From the NCBI RefSeq assembly GCF_039537585.1, contig NZ_BAABAU010000001.1:1178001-1242000 (forward strand): a stretch of DNA of 64,000 nucleotides. Reading direction: 5' to 3'. This document shows, piece after piece, positions 9,758 through 20,400 of this stretch (position 1 is its first letter; every line of letters begins with the position of its first letter). The notes beneath the pieces were generated by a model. The model worked only from the letters and a program-made list of their open reading frames with translations. It had not been told where the DNA came from and did not search any database. This stretch comes from Frondihabitans peucedani (GTDB lineage: Bacteria; Actinomycetota; Actinomycetes; Actinomycetales; Microbacteriaceae). Both the position numbers and the translations under genes were made by a program.

Positions 9758-12199
9758 TCACTCACCTCCGAGCGGCGCGCCGGACTGCGGAGTCACCTTG
9801 GGAGCGATGGTCTCCTCGTGCATGAACTGCGCGTTCAGGATCTCGCGGACCACGGCCTCGCCATAGCGGGAGTTCTGCGGCACGCTGCCGCCGGCGCGCT
9901 GCGAGGAGCGCACGGGCTGCGGCGCGGCAGCCGCGGGAGTCGGCGCGGGCGCACCAGCGGGAGGAGTCGCGGCGGGGGCCGCGGGCACAGGATCGACGTC
10001 GACCGACGGCACGCCGCCCGGAGGCTCTTCGGTGATGTACTCGGGCTCGTCGGGCTCCGGCGGCGCCGACTGCGGGATGGGCGCGACATCCCAGCCGGTC
10101 GTCGGCGCGGCGGCCGCCCGGGTGGGAGCCGCGGCAGCAGCCGGCGCAGGGGCAGCAGCCGGCGCCGAGGCGCGAGCGGCAGGCGCAGATGCAACAGGAG
10201 CAGATGGGGCAGGCGCGGACACGACAGGCGCAGATGCAGCAGGCGAGGCCGCGACAGCTGGCGCAGCAACAGGAGCAGCAGCCGGCGCGGAAGGCGCGGC
10301 AGCACCAGCCGACGGAGCCGCGGGCCCGCCCTCCTCCGGGCGCTCGACCCGCGCGATGTACTTCACGCGCACGCCGAGGATCTGCAGGATCGCGCGCCGC
10401 AGGTGCTCGCTGACGCCCTCGCCGGCGCCGACGGGCCGCTTGAACAGCTCGACGTCGTTGTGGCTCGGGAAGCTCAGGGTCAACACGTCGTCGGCGAACC
10501 CGCGGACGGTCGCGGTCATGACGACCATCCAGGCGGAGAGCTTGTCTCGCTCGAGCGCCTCGAGGATCTCGGGCCAGGCGTCGCGGAGCTGCTGCAGAGA
10601 CACCGGAGCAGCGGGCGTCGTCACGGCATCGGCCGTCTGCACCCAGGTGCTCGAATGGGCTGACGTCGGCACCGCCGGCTCAGGCGAGACGTCGCCAGCA
10701 TCGGGCGACACCGCAGGATCGGGCGACACCGCGGCAGGATCAGGAGCCTGAGCCGCGGCGGGAGCCGCAGGCGCCTGCGCAGCCCAGGCCTCGGCAGCCG
10801 CCGCCGGGGACGACGATGCGACCGACGGAGCGGAAACCGTCACCGACGGAGCAGAGGCCCCCGGAGCGGAAGAAGCGGAGGCGGCAGCCGAAGCACCGGC
10901 AGCCGAAGCACCGGCAGCCGGAGTACGGGCAGCCGAAGGCCCGGCAGCAACGGGCGCAGAGCCGGCAGCCCGCGGAGGGGTCGCCGACGCTCCGCCGGAG
11001 GTCTGCCCGGCTCCGGGACCCTGGACGCCAACCCGCCGCTCGAGGCGCTCGACTCGGGCGAGGGCGCCGCGCTCCGTCTCGTCGCTCTCGGGCACGAGAA
11101 CGCGCGCGATCATGAGCTCGAGGTGGAGCCTCGGCGAGGTCGCCCCGGTCATCTCGGTGAGCGCGCGGTTGACGACGTCGGCGGAGCGCGAGAGCTCGGC
11201 CGCGCCGAAGGCGTGCGCCTGCCTCGCGAGGTGTTCGAGCTCCTCGGGCGTGATGCCGCGGAGGACGGCGGCCGCCCCCTCGGTCGTGGCGCCCACGACG
11301 ATGAGGTCGCGGAGGCGCTCGAGGAGGTCTTCGACGAAGCGGCGCGGGTCTTGCCCGGTCTGGATCACGCGGTCGACAGCCGCGAAGGCCGCCGCACCGT
11401 CGTGCTCGCCGAGGGCGTCGACGACGGCGTCGAGCAGCGACGCGTGCGTGTAGCCGAGCAGGGCGACGGCCCGCTCGTAGTCGATGACGACCGTGCCGGA
11501 GGCGTCGCCGTCGGAGCCGGCCATCAGCTGGTCGAGGAGGGACAGGGTATCGCGCACCGAGCCGCCGCCCGCCCGGACGACGAGGGGCAGGACCCCGGGG
11601 GCCGCCTGCACGCCCTCGGTCTCGCAGAGCTGCCCGACGTAGTCGAGCATCTGGGCCGGCGGGACGAGCCGGAACGGGTAGTGGTGCGTGCGGGAGCGGA
11701 TCGTGCCGATGACCTTCTCGGGCTCGGTCGTCGCGAAGATGAACTTGACGTGCTCCGGCGGTTCTTCGACGATCTTGAGCAGAGCGTTGAAGCCCTGCGG
11801 CGTGACCATGTGCGCCTCGTCGAGGATGAAGATCTTGTAGCGGTCGCGGGCCGGCGCGAAGATCGCCCGGTCGCGGAGGTCGCGGGCGTCGTCGACGCCG
11901 TTGTGGCTGGCCGCGTCGATCTCGATGACGTCGAGCGAGCCGGAGCCGTCGCGCGACAGCTCGACGCAGCTCGGGCAGACGCCGCAGGGCGTGTCGGTCG
12001 GGCCCTCGGCGCAGTTGAGGCAGCGGGCCAGGATGCGCGCGGACGTCGTCTTGCCGCAGCCGCGCGGACCGCTGAAGAGGTAGGCGTGGTTGACGCGGTT
12101 GGTGCGGAGGGCCGTGCGGAGCGGATCGGTCACCTGAGTCTGCCCGATGAGCTCGGCGAAGTTCTCGGGCCGATAACGGCGATACAGAGCGGTGACCAC
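9758..12199 (-). CDS. dnaX: DNA polymerase III subunit gamma/tau
   Basis: About 813 aa from a GTG at 12199, giving the normal N-terminus [19 protein letters not shown]. It is the clamp-loader ATPase. Walker A GPRGCGKT is at about 44-51, zinc cysteines lie between 60 and 78, and ILDEAHM is the Walker B. After about residue 400 come two long Ala/Pro/Ser linkers separated by a folded segment ([20 protein letters not shown] on), which corresponds to the tau domains. The open frame continues upstream to 12403, but that part is not conserved in type. It is followed directly by recR. Confidence 0.95.
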   Translation of the reverse strand: MVTALYRRYRPENFAELIGQTQVTDPLRTALRTNRVNHAYLFSGPRGCGKTTSARILARCLNCAEGPTDTPCGVCPSCVELSRDGSGSLDVIEIDAASHNGVDDARDLRDRAIFAPARDRYKIFILDEAHMVTPQGFNALLKIVEEPPEHVKFIFATTEPEKVIGTIRSRTHHYPFRLVPPAQMLDYVGQLCETEGVQAAPGVLPLVVRAGGGSVRDTLSLLDQLMAGSDGDASGTVVIDYERAVALLGYTHASLLDAVVDALGEHDGAAAFAAVDRVIQTGQDPRRFVEDLLERLRDLIVVGATTEGAAAVLRGITPEELEHLARQAHAFGAAELSRSADVVNRALTEMTGATSPRLHLELMIARVLVPESDETERGALARVERLERRVGVQGPGAGQTSGGASATPPRAAGSAPVAAGPSAARTPAAGASAAGASAAASASSAPGASAPSVTVSAPSVASSSPAAAAEAWAAQAPAAPAAAQAPDPAAVSPDPAVSPDAGDVSPEPAVPTSAHSSTWVQTADAVTTPAAPVSLQQLRDAWPEILEALERDKLSAWMVVMTATVRGFADDVLTLSFPSHNDVELFKRPVGAGEGVSEHLRRAILQILGVRVKYIARVERPEEGGPAAPSAGAAAPSAPAAAPVAAPAVAASPAASAPVVSAPAPSAPVASAPAARASAPAAAPAPAAAAAPTRAAAAPTTGWDVAPIPQSAPPEPDEPEYITEEPPGGVPSVDVDPVPAAPAATPPAGAPAPTPAAAAPQPVRSSQRAGGSVPQNSRYGEAVVREILNAQFMHEETIAPKVTPQSGAPLGGE

Positions 12200-12393
12200 A
12201 GAGAAAGAGTAGTCGGAGCCACCGACACTCGACCTCGCTCCCGTGATGTCAGCGATCCTGCTCGGATTGTCCCCTTTCCGAACCGGACGGTCGGGGGTAC
12301 TGTCGTTCCAACAACCGGATGCGGCACACGCCGGGCAGGGTCTCACCAACCCCGCTCCCTCACCAGGCACCCGGCTCAGGATCAGGAGAAGGC

Positions 12394-13041
12394 ATGTCCG
12401 CACCCTCGGCGTCCCGCGACGCTCTCACCGCGCCCAGCGGGCTCTCGCCCGCCGCCGTCCGCCGTCGGCGGCTGTCGAGATCGGGCCGCGTCCGCGCGGT
12501 CCTGGCTCTCGGCGCCGTCGTCGGCCTCGGGACGGTCGCGACGCTCGCGGCCTGGTCGGACACCGGGGCGGCGACCGGCAGCTTCAGCACCGGCTCGCTC
12601 GACTTGAAGCTGAACAGTCAAGACGGAACCGTCGCCCTCACCTCGCTGTCGATGGCGAACGCGACGCCGGGCACCGTCGTCTACGCGAACCTGCCGGTGT
12701 CGAACGCGGGCACGGTGCCCTTCACCTACGGCTTCACGACCTCGTCGACCAACAGCGCCGACAGCACGCCGCTGAACGCCAACCTCAACTGGTCGATCGT
12801 CTCGCTCGGAACCTCGGCGACCTGCAACGCGTCCACCTACGCCACGGCGGCCGGCGTCCCGGCCACCTATCTGTCGCCCACGACGACGCTGAGCGCGGCG
12901 CCCGCCGTGAGCGGCCGAGCCCTGGCTGCCGGCGCCACCGAGAACCTGTGCTTCCGGGTCGAGCTCCCGACGACGGCCCCGAGCGGCGTCCAGAGCAAGA
13001 CCACCGTGGCGACGGTGTCGTTCACCGCCACCCAGTCCTGA
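12394..13041 (+). CDS. TasA/CalY-like SipW-dependent surface protein
   Basis: 215 aa. ATG at 12394 follows AGGAGAAGGC. A basic N-terminus is followed by a hydrophobic segment at about 33-53 and then AAWSDTGAATGSFSTGSL, the typical start of SipW-processed proteins (cleavage before the AxWSD region). The remainder is a beta-rich domain with two cysteines, like the TasA/camelysin family, which forms fibres in Bacillus; here that role is only inferred. The next gene is a SipW-type signal peptidase, which supports the assignment. Confidence 0.85.
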   Translation: MSAPSASRDALTAPSGLSPAAVRRRRLSRSGRVRAVLALGAVVGLGTVATLAAWSDTGAATGSFSTGSLDLKLNSQDGTVALTSLSMANATPGTVVYANLPVSNAGTVPFTYGFTTSSTNSADSTPLNANLNWSIVSLGTSATCNASTYATAAGVPATYLSPTTTLSAAPAVSGRALAAGATENLCFRVELPTTAPSGVQSKTTVATVSFTATQS

Positions 13042-13089
13042 TCCTCCGGCCGACTCTCGGCCGCTTCGGTCCCGGCCGTGCCGGGACTC

Positions 13090-13140
13090 GCGGGCGGTGA
13101 TCCGCAGGCTCCTTCGGGTGGAGCCCGGATCACCGCCCGC
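13090..13140 (+). terminator. Long hairpin between the TasA-like gene and the signal peptidase gene
   Basis: A perfect 15-bp inverted repeat (GCGGGCGGTGATCCG, 13090-13104, with its complement at 13126-13140) encloses a second 6-bp stem (GGCTCC/GGAGCC, 13107-13112 and 13120-13125). There is no run of T afterwards. It could act as a partial terminator setting the substrate-to-peptidase ratio, or as an mRNA stabiliser. Confidence 0.65.
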
Positions 13141-13167
13141 CTCTCCACGTCCTCGAGGCGGTCACGC

Positions 13168-14277
13168 ATGACGTCACCCGCGGCTCAGCCGCCCGGCCCC
13201 AGTCGCGGCTACCGGGCGGCCGTCGTGGTGCGCGAGATCGTCCTCTGGATCGGCTCGGCCGTCGGGGTCCTCTGCCTCGTGACGGCCGCCGCCGCCCTGT
13301 TCTTCGGCGTCACGCCGCTCGTCTTCCGCTCCGGATCGATGTCGCCCGGGATCCCCACCGGAGCCCTCGCCCTCGCCCGCACCACGCCCGTCGCCGACCT
13401 CCGACCGGGCGACGTCGTGAGCGTCATCCGGGCCGACGGCGAACGCGTCACGCACCGGCTCGTCTCCGCTACCGCCGACGCCGGCGGCCGCTCCTCCCTC
13501 GTCATCAAGGGCGACGCCAACGCCGCGGCCGACCCGGAGCCCGTCGTCACCCGCAGCGTCGACCGGGTGTTCTGGTCGGCGCCCAGGATCGGCTACCTGG
13601 TCCAGGGGGCCTCCAGACCCCAGGTCCTGCTCCCCCTCGGCGCGCTGTTCGGCGTGCTGATCGTCGTGGGTTTCCGGCCTCCGCTCGACAAGCGGCTCCT
13701 CCGTGATCCTGCGTCGCTCGACGAGGAGCACGAGGAGCACGAGGAGTCGCAGGAGTCGCAGGAACCGGCGCAGTCGCACGAACAGTGGCAGTCGCGGGCG
13801 CAGGATCCGGCCCCCGCCGCTCCCCCGGCCCCCTCCCGGGTTCGCGGAGGTGCTCTCGGCCTCGCTCTCGTCGTCGTGGCGGCCGGTTCCGCCTTCGGGC
13901 TCCACGCCACCGGGACCCTGGCCGCCTTCGCCGACGCCGGCAGCACCACGGCGTCGTTAGCGACGGGATCCGTGGCCGCACCCGCGACCTTCACCTGCTC
14001 GATCGTCGGCGGGAAGGTGCGCTTCGCCTGGTCGCTGCAGCCGGCGCCCCTCTGGACGCCCGGCTCGTTCGTCATCACGAACACCAGCACCGGCTTCTCC
14101 ACGACGGTGTCGGACCCCGCCGCCACGACGATCGACATCACGCCGCCCCTCGTCTCGGTGGGCGGTCTGACGTCGTTCACCTACGCGATCACGTCGCGCC
14201 TCGGCTCCTCCTCCGCGACCGCCCCGCAGACGCGGACCGTGACCGCCGTGCTCGGCATGGCGCCCACCTGCGGCTAG
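13168..14277 (+). CDS. SipW-type signal peptidase I fused to a TasA-like C-terminal domain
   Basis: 369 aa, ATG at 13168. The N-terminal half is a signal peptidase: transmembrane helix at about 22-47, catalytic serine S57 in SGSMSP, and H96 in RVTHRL in place of the lysine general base, as in SipW/archaeal enzymes. A second helix is near 148-168. After a Glu/Gln/Ser-rich linker (about 178-212) comes another hydrophobic segment and AAFADAGSTTASLATGSV, which copies the cleavage region of SipW substrates, followed by a 120-residue beta-rich domain with two cysteines. So enzyme and substrate-like domain are in one chain. The frame is uninterrupted. Confidence 0.85.
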   Translation: MTSPAAQPPGPSRGYRAAVVVREIVLWIGSAVGVLCLVTAAAALFFGVTPLVFRSGSMSPGIPTGALALARTTPVADLRPGDVVSVIRADGERVTHRLVSATADAGGRSSLVIKGDANAAADPEPVVTRSVDRVFWSAPRIGYLVQGASRPQVLLPLGALFGVLIVVGFRPPLDKRLLRDPASLDEEHEEHEESQESQEPAQSHEQWQSRAQDPAPAAPPAPSRVRGGALGLALVVVAAGSAFGLHATGTLAAFADAGSTTASLATGSVAAPATFTCSIVGGKVRFAWSLQPAPLWTPGSFVITNTSTGFSTTVSDPAATTIDITPPLVSVGGLTSFTYAITSRLGSSSATAPQTRTVTAVLGMAPTCG

Positions 14278-14386
14278 CTCGCGGTCGGCACCAGCTCGAG
14301 CCCTCCCCGAGCCCGAGCTGCCCCGCGACCTGCCCGAGCTGCCCCGCGCCCACCCCGCGCCGAGATCGCAGCACGACGCACGAGAC

Positions 14387-14432
14387 CCGCCGGCGACCCC
14401 GTCGACCTGCGATCTCGACGGGGCCCCGGCGG
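14387..14432. terminator. Hairpin in the gap between convergent surface genes
   Basis: CCGCCGG and CCCCGTCGA pair with TCGACGGGG and CGGCGG around a small internal loop. It lies 110 bp after the peptidase gene and precedes a second hairpin, so it may be one of two tandem terminators. Confidence 0.5.
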
Positions 14433-14440
14433 GCACATGC

Positions 14441-14479
14441 GGAACGACCCTCCCGACCCGAATGCGGGAGGGCCGTTCC
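14441..14479. terminator. Bidirectional terminator between the peptidase gene and the giant surface protein gene
   Basis: GGAACGACCCTCCC (14441-14454) pairs with GGGAGGGCCGTTCC (14466-14479) with a single mismatch around an 11-nt loop. TGTTT follows on the plus strand. It ends 10 bp before the stop codon of the giant gene on the opposite strand. Confidence 0.7.
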
Positions 14480-14488
14480 TGTTTGGCG

Positions 14489-17400
14489 CTACCTCCTGCT
14501 CGCCCTGATCCTGCTCAGTCCCCGGGAAGCACCCACCATCCCGAGTCCCAGGGCGAAGAGGCCTGCGCCCACGACCATCCAGGGGAGGACGGTCGAGCCT
14601 GTGAATGCGAGCGCTCCGCCGGACACGAAGGTCGGTGTCGCACCGCCGCCCGCCGTGACGCCGATCCCGGAGCCCGCACTGGTGCCGGTCCCGCTCCCGT
14701 TGCCGGGGGCGCCGGAACCGGTGCCGTTCCCGCCGGTCCCGCCGTTCCCGTCGCCGTCCGTGCCGCCGCTGCCGCTGTCGCCGCCGTCGGTGCCCGAGGC
14801 AGGACCCTGCAGCACCAGGAACGAGGTCGACACGGGCGCCGAGGCGAAGCCGTCGACGGTCTCGTGCACGACGTACACGTGGTCGCCGGGCTTCACCGCG
14901 GGGAACCTCAGCGACCAGCGGCCGCGGGCGTCAGCGGTGACCGTCTCGGTCCGGCCGTCGTCGAGGCGGACGGTCACGGTCGCTCCCGGCTCCGCCGTGC
15001 CGCTCACCGGGATCCACATCGTCCCCTCCGGGCCCGTGGTGAACACGGAGCCGGGACGAGGAGACGAGACCGTGACCGGGGCCACACCGCTGACCGTGAA
15101 GTCGCGCGGGGCGGTCGTCGTGGTGCCGGTGATGGCGACCTGCGTGGCGGTGTAGTCGTGCGTGCCGAGGGCCACCGCCGGGAAGACGACGCTCCAGGTG
15201 CCCGCCGTGCCGACCGTGGCCGTGGCCGTCCGGCCTCCGTCGAGCGCGACCGAGATCGCGGCTCCCGGCGTCCCGGTGCCGGTCACCGTGACATCCTGCG
15301 AGCCGTTGCCGTCACGGTCGAGGAGCAGCGCGCCGTTCCGCGGCGACGTCACCGTCAGCGCTCCGCCGGTGACGGTGCCCGTGACCGTGAAGGTCGTGGA
15401 GACCGGCGCCGAGGTCGCTGCCCCGACGGTCTCCGTCGCGGTGACCGTGTGGTCGCCTCGCGAGACGGCGGTCAGCAGGATGCTCCAGCTCCCGTCGGCC
15501 GCAGCGGTCGCGGTCTTCGCCGCGCCGCCGTCGAGCGACAGCCGCACGGTCGCGCCGGGCTCGGCCGTCCCCGACACGGGCACCGCCGACGTCCCGGTCA
15601 TGCCGCCGGCGAAGACCTGACCCGGGGTGGGCGAGGTGATCACGATGGGCGCCGCCTTCGATCCGGTGACCTGCACGGACGCCGAGCCGGTGGTGGTGCC
15701 GCCGGTGGTCTGCGTCACGACGATGGTGCGCGGGCCGTCGGGGACCGACGTCACGGTCGTCGACCAGGTGCCGTCCGAGAGGACGGTGGTGGTCCGGCTG
15801 ATCCCCGAGCCGAGATCGACCCTGATGGTCGAGCCGGGCTCGCCCGTGCCGGTGACGGGCACGTCGAACGTGCCGTCGCCGTCGGTGTCGCGGATGATCT
15901 GGCCATTCGCGGGGCTGGTGATCGTCGGTCCCACGGCAGGATCGGCCGTGACGGCGACGGTGAACCCGACGCTGGTGGGCGCCTGGCTGGTGCCGCCGAT
16001 GCTCTCGGTCGCCGAGACCGTGTGCCGGCCTGCGCCGACGCCCGTGAAGGTGGTCGTCCAGCCGCCCTGCGCGGTGACCGTGACGGTGCGGGGGTTCGCG
16101 CCGTCGAGGGTCACGGCGACGCGTGCTCCCGGCTCGCCGGTCCCGGTCACGACGACGGGGGTCGTCGTGTTCGAGGTCACCTGGAACTGCTGGCCCGGCT
16201 GCGGCGTCGTGATGACCGCGGCCGTCGCGACCCGGACCGTCACGTCGTTCGAGACGGGATCGGTCGCGCCGTCGGCGAGCGCCTCGGTCGCCTCGACGGT
16301 GTGCGCGCCGGGCGAGACGGCCGGGAACGAGGTCGACCAGGTGCCGTCGGTGCCCGTCGTGACCGTCTTCGGCGTGGCGCCGTCGAGGGTCACGGTGACC
16401 CGCACGCCGGGCTCCGCCGTCCCGGCGACCGGGAGGGTGGCGGTCGACGACGCGGTGGGCACGGTGACCGCCGACCCGTCGCGGGGGCTGGTGATCGCGA
16501 CCGGCTTCGCGACGGCGACCGTCACGTCGCGGGTCACGGCCGGGAGGGTGGCGCCGTTCGACGTCTCCACGACGGAGACCGTGTGGTCGCCGACCGGGAC
16601 GTCGTCGACCGTGACCGACCAGGTGCCGTCGGAGCCGACCTGCGCCGTTCCCGTGAGGCCGTCGCCGAGGTCGACCGCGATCGTCGCGCCGGGCTGGCCG
16701 GTGCCGGTCACCGTCACGTCCGCCGTCGCCGTGGGCGACGAGACGACGATCGGCGTGCCGGCCGCCGGAGCCGTGATGGTGACCGGGGCGATGGTCACCG
16801 CGGTGATCTGCACCGCGTCGGAGCCGGTCGTGTCGCCGTCGGTCTCCTGGGTGACGACGACGGTGATCTGGCCGACCGGGACGTCCGCGACCGTGGTCGA
16901 CCAGTCGCCGCCGGTGCCGACGGTCGTGGTGCTGGTGTGTCCGTCACCGGCGTCGACGGTGATCGTCGAGCCGGGCTCGCCGGTTCCCGAGACGGGCACG
17001 TCGACCTTCCCGTCGCCGTCGGCGTCGGGGAGGACCGCGTCCCGGACCGGGCTGGTGACGACCACCGGGGCTGCCGGATCAGCGGTCACGACCACCGAGA
17101 AGTCGACGTCGACCGGAGCCTGGTCGACTCCGCCGACGGACTGCGTCACCGCGGCCGTGTGGGAGCCCGCGGGGACCCGGGTGAACGTCGTCGTCCAGGA
17201 GCCGTCGCCGGCGACCGTGGTCGTCCTCGCGTTCGCCTGGTCGGCGTCGAGGGCCACCGAGATGGAGGCTCCCGGGTAGCCGGTTCCGGTCACCGGCACG
17301 GTCGCCGTCTGACCGGCGGCCACCTGGACCACCTGATCCGGCCGCGGCGTCGTGATGGTCGCGGCGTCGGCTGTGGCGACAGCGAAGCCGGCGTCGACGA

Positions 17401-20400
17401 GCGCGGTCGGACCGTCGTTCAGGATCTCGCGGGCGGTCACCTCGTGGTCGCCGATCCCGACGCCCGTGAAGGTCGTCGTCCACGCCCCGGCGCCCGACGA
17501 GCGCAGGACGACGGGGGTGCCGCCGTCGAGCGCGACGCGCACCTCGGTGTCCGGCTCCGCAGTGCCTGCCGCGGTGACCGAGCGGGTGCCGCCGATGAGG
17601 GCGACGGGCAGCGAGCTGCCGTCGGCCGGCGACTGGATCGCGACCGGTGCTGCCACGCGGACGGTGAGATCCTGCGTGACGGGCATCGTGGGGGCACCGC
17701 CGACGAGCTGGGTCACCGAGATGGTGTGGTCGCCCACCGGGACGTCCTCGACCACGGTCGACCAGGAGCCGGTGGGTCCGGCCTGGGCGGTGGCGGTCAG
17801 GCCGCCTCCGAGGTCGATCGTGACCGAGGCGCCGGGCTCGGCGGTGCCGGCGACCGGGACGGTCGCGGTGGCGCCTGCCGCCCCGACCACGACGTCGACG
17901 CCGGGCTCGGGCGCGGAGAGGACGATCGGCGCAGCGGCCCGCACGGTGACCGTGACGGTGGCAGCGGTCGGCGAGGTGGTGCCGTTGACGGTCTGCTTCA
18001 CGGAGATCGTCTGGGAGCCCGTCGGGACGTCCTGGAGGGTCAGCGAGTAGGAGCCGTCGTCGGCAGCGGTGGTCGTCGCGGCGATGCCGCCCGGGAGCTG
18101 GGCCACCACGGTCGCCCGGGGCTCGGCCGTGCCGGTGACGGTCACCGACGTGGTCGAGGTGTCGCGGGCGACGGGGTAGACGGCGCCCGTCGAGGGCGAG
18201 TCGATGACGACGGCTGCACCGACCACGACCTGGAACGGCCTCGTGACCGCGCCGGAGGTGGTGCCGCCGACGGTCTGCGTCGCGCTCGCGGTGTACGAGC
18301 CCGTGCCGAGGTCGGCGACGGTGACGGTCCACTCGCCGGAGCCGTCGGCGGTCGCCGTGCCGCGGGGGGCACCCGCGATCGAGAGGGCGATCGAGGCGCC
18401 CGGCTGCGCGGTGCCGGTGACGGCCACGTCGGTGGTGAGACCGGCGGCTGCCACGGGGATCCGCGCGTCGGCGGTCGGGTCCGTGATCGCCAGCGGAGCG
18501 CCGGGGACCACGGTGACACGGGAGGTCACCGCGTCGGACGTGGTGCCGCCGACCTGCTGGGTGACGCTGACGGTGTAGGCGCCCACGGGCACGTCGGCGA
18601 CCGTGGTCGACCAGCGGCCGTCGGAGGCGGCCGTGGTGGTCGCCGTGAGGCCGCCGCCCAGGTCGACGCTGATGTCGGCGTTCGCCTCGGCGGTGCCCGA
18701 GACCGGCAGGTCGACGCGCGCCGCGGAGTCGGCGACGGTCACGCGACCGCCGTCGGCGGGCGAGAGGACGACCACAGGATCGCCCGCGACGATGGTGAAG
18801 TCGGACGTGACAGGGACCGAGACGGTCCCGTTGACCGTCTGCGAAGCGGCGATCGTGTACCGCCCGACCGGGAGCTGGGCGAAGTCGGCGGTCCAGACAC
18901 CGGTGCCGTCCGCGGTGGCGGTAGCGGTGAGACCGGAGCCGAGGTCGATCGCGACCGGGGCCCCGGGAGCCGCGGTGCCGGTGACGGTGACGTCGATCCT
19001 CGCTGCCGGACCGGCGACCGTGATGGTCGAGGTCGGGGCGGTGACGGTGACGGGTGCCGCAGCGCGGATGGTCACCGTGCGGTCGATCGGCGCGGAGGTC
19101 GTCCCGTTCAGGGTCTCGACGGACCGGAAGGTGCGCGGCCCGACTCCCACGTTCGCGAACGAGGTCGACCAGGTGCCGTTCAGACCGACCGTCGTGCTCT
19201 TCGTGGTGGCGCCGAGCGCCACCTGCACGGTGGCGCCGATCTCTCCGGCGCCGCTGACCGCGATCGTCTGAGTGCCGGACGCGTCGGCCACGTCGACGAC
19301 CGAGCCGTCGAGGGGCGCGGTCACCGTGAACGCGGCTCCGGCTGCGACCGAGAACGAGCGGGTGACGGGAGTGGACGTGGTGCCCCCGATCGTCTCGGTC
19401 ACCGAGGCCGTGTACGTGCCCTCGGTGAGACCCGCGGTGCGGACCGCCCAGGTGCCGTCGGCGCCGGCGGTGGTGGTGGAGAGGGTGGCTCCGGCGACGG
19501 CGACCGAGATGTCGGCCCCCGGCTGGGCGGTGCCGGTGATCGCGACGGGGACGGCGGAGTCCGGCGTCGCGACCCTGATCTCCATGCCGGCGACCGGCGC
19601 AGTGATGTCGACCGGGGCGCCGGCGCGGATGCTGAACGACGTCGGGGTGGCGTCGTCGGAGGCCGCCTGGAGCGTCTGGGTGGCGTTCACGGTGTAGGTG
19701 CCCACCGGGAGGTCGGTGAAGTCGACCTGCCAGGCGCCGCCCGTCGCGGTGGTCGACCTCGTCCTGCCGCCTCCGAGGTCGACGAGCACGCTCGCGCCGT
19801 CGCTCGCGCGCCCCGAGACGGTGGTGGTCGCTCGGGTCGAGCCGGACTCGGCGACCAGGTAGCCGGTGCCGTCGGCGGGCTGCTGGATGACGATGGCGCC
19901 GCCCTGGACGACCGAGAAGGGCTGGGGAGCCGTCGCGGAGGAGGATCCGTTGATGCTCTGCGTAGCACTCAGGCTGTAGGTGCCGATGCCGACGGCGGGG
20001 ATGCTGACGGACCACGCGCCGGTGGGCGACGCCGTGGTGGTGGCGCTGAGTCCTGTGCCGAGGGAGACCCTGACCGAGGCGCCGGGCTGAGCGGCACCGG
20101 AGACGACGACGTCCGTCGTGCCGGTGGCGCCGAAGACCGTGACCGTCTTGCCGGAGACCGGCGACGCGATGGTGATCGGGGCTCCCGCAGCGACGGTGAG
20201 AGGCTGCGTCACCGCGAGCGACACGGTGCCGCCGACGGTCTCGGTCACGCTGATGGTGCGGTCGCCGATCGGCACCTCTGTCACCTGCGCCGACCAGGCG
20301 CCGGAGGCGTTCGCGGTCGTCGTGGCGGTGAGACCGTCGCCCAGGTCGATGGCGATGGCGGCTCCGGGCTGCGCCGTGCCGGCCACGGTGACTGTAGCCG

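Noticed and set aside
12243-13100. Arg-rich plus-strand frame overlapping the TasA-like gene
   Set aside because: It is in the wrong frame for the clear signal sequence and AAWSDTG motif and has shadow-type composition.
13559-13700. A possible frameshift between the peptidase and TasA-like parts
   Set aside because: The frame is continuous from 13168 to 14277 and the linker has normal codon use, so the fusion is real at sequence level.
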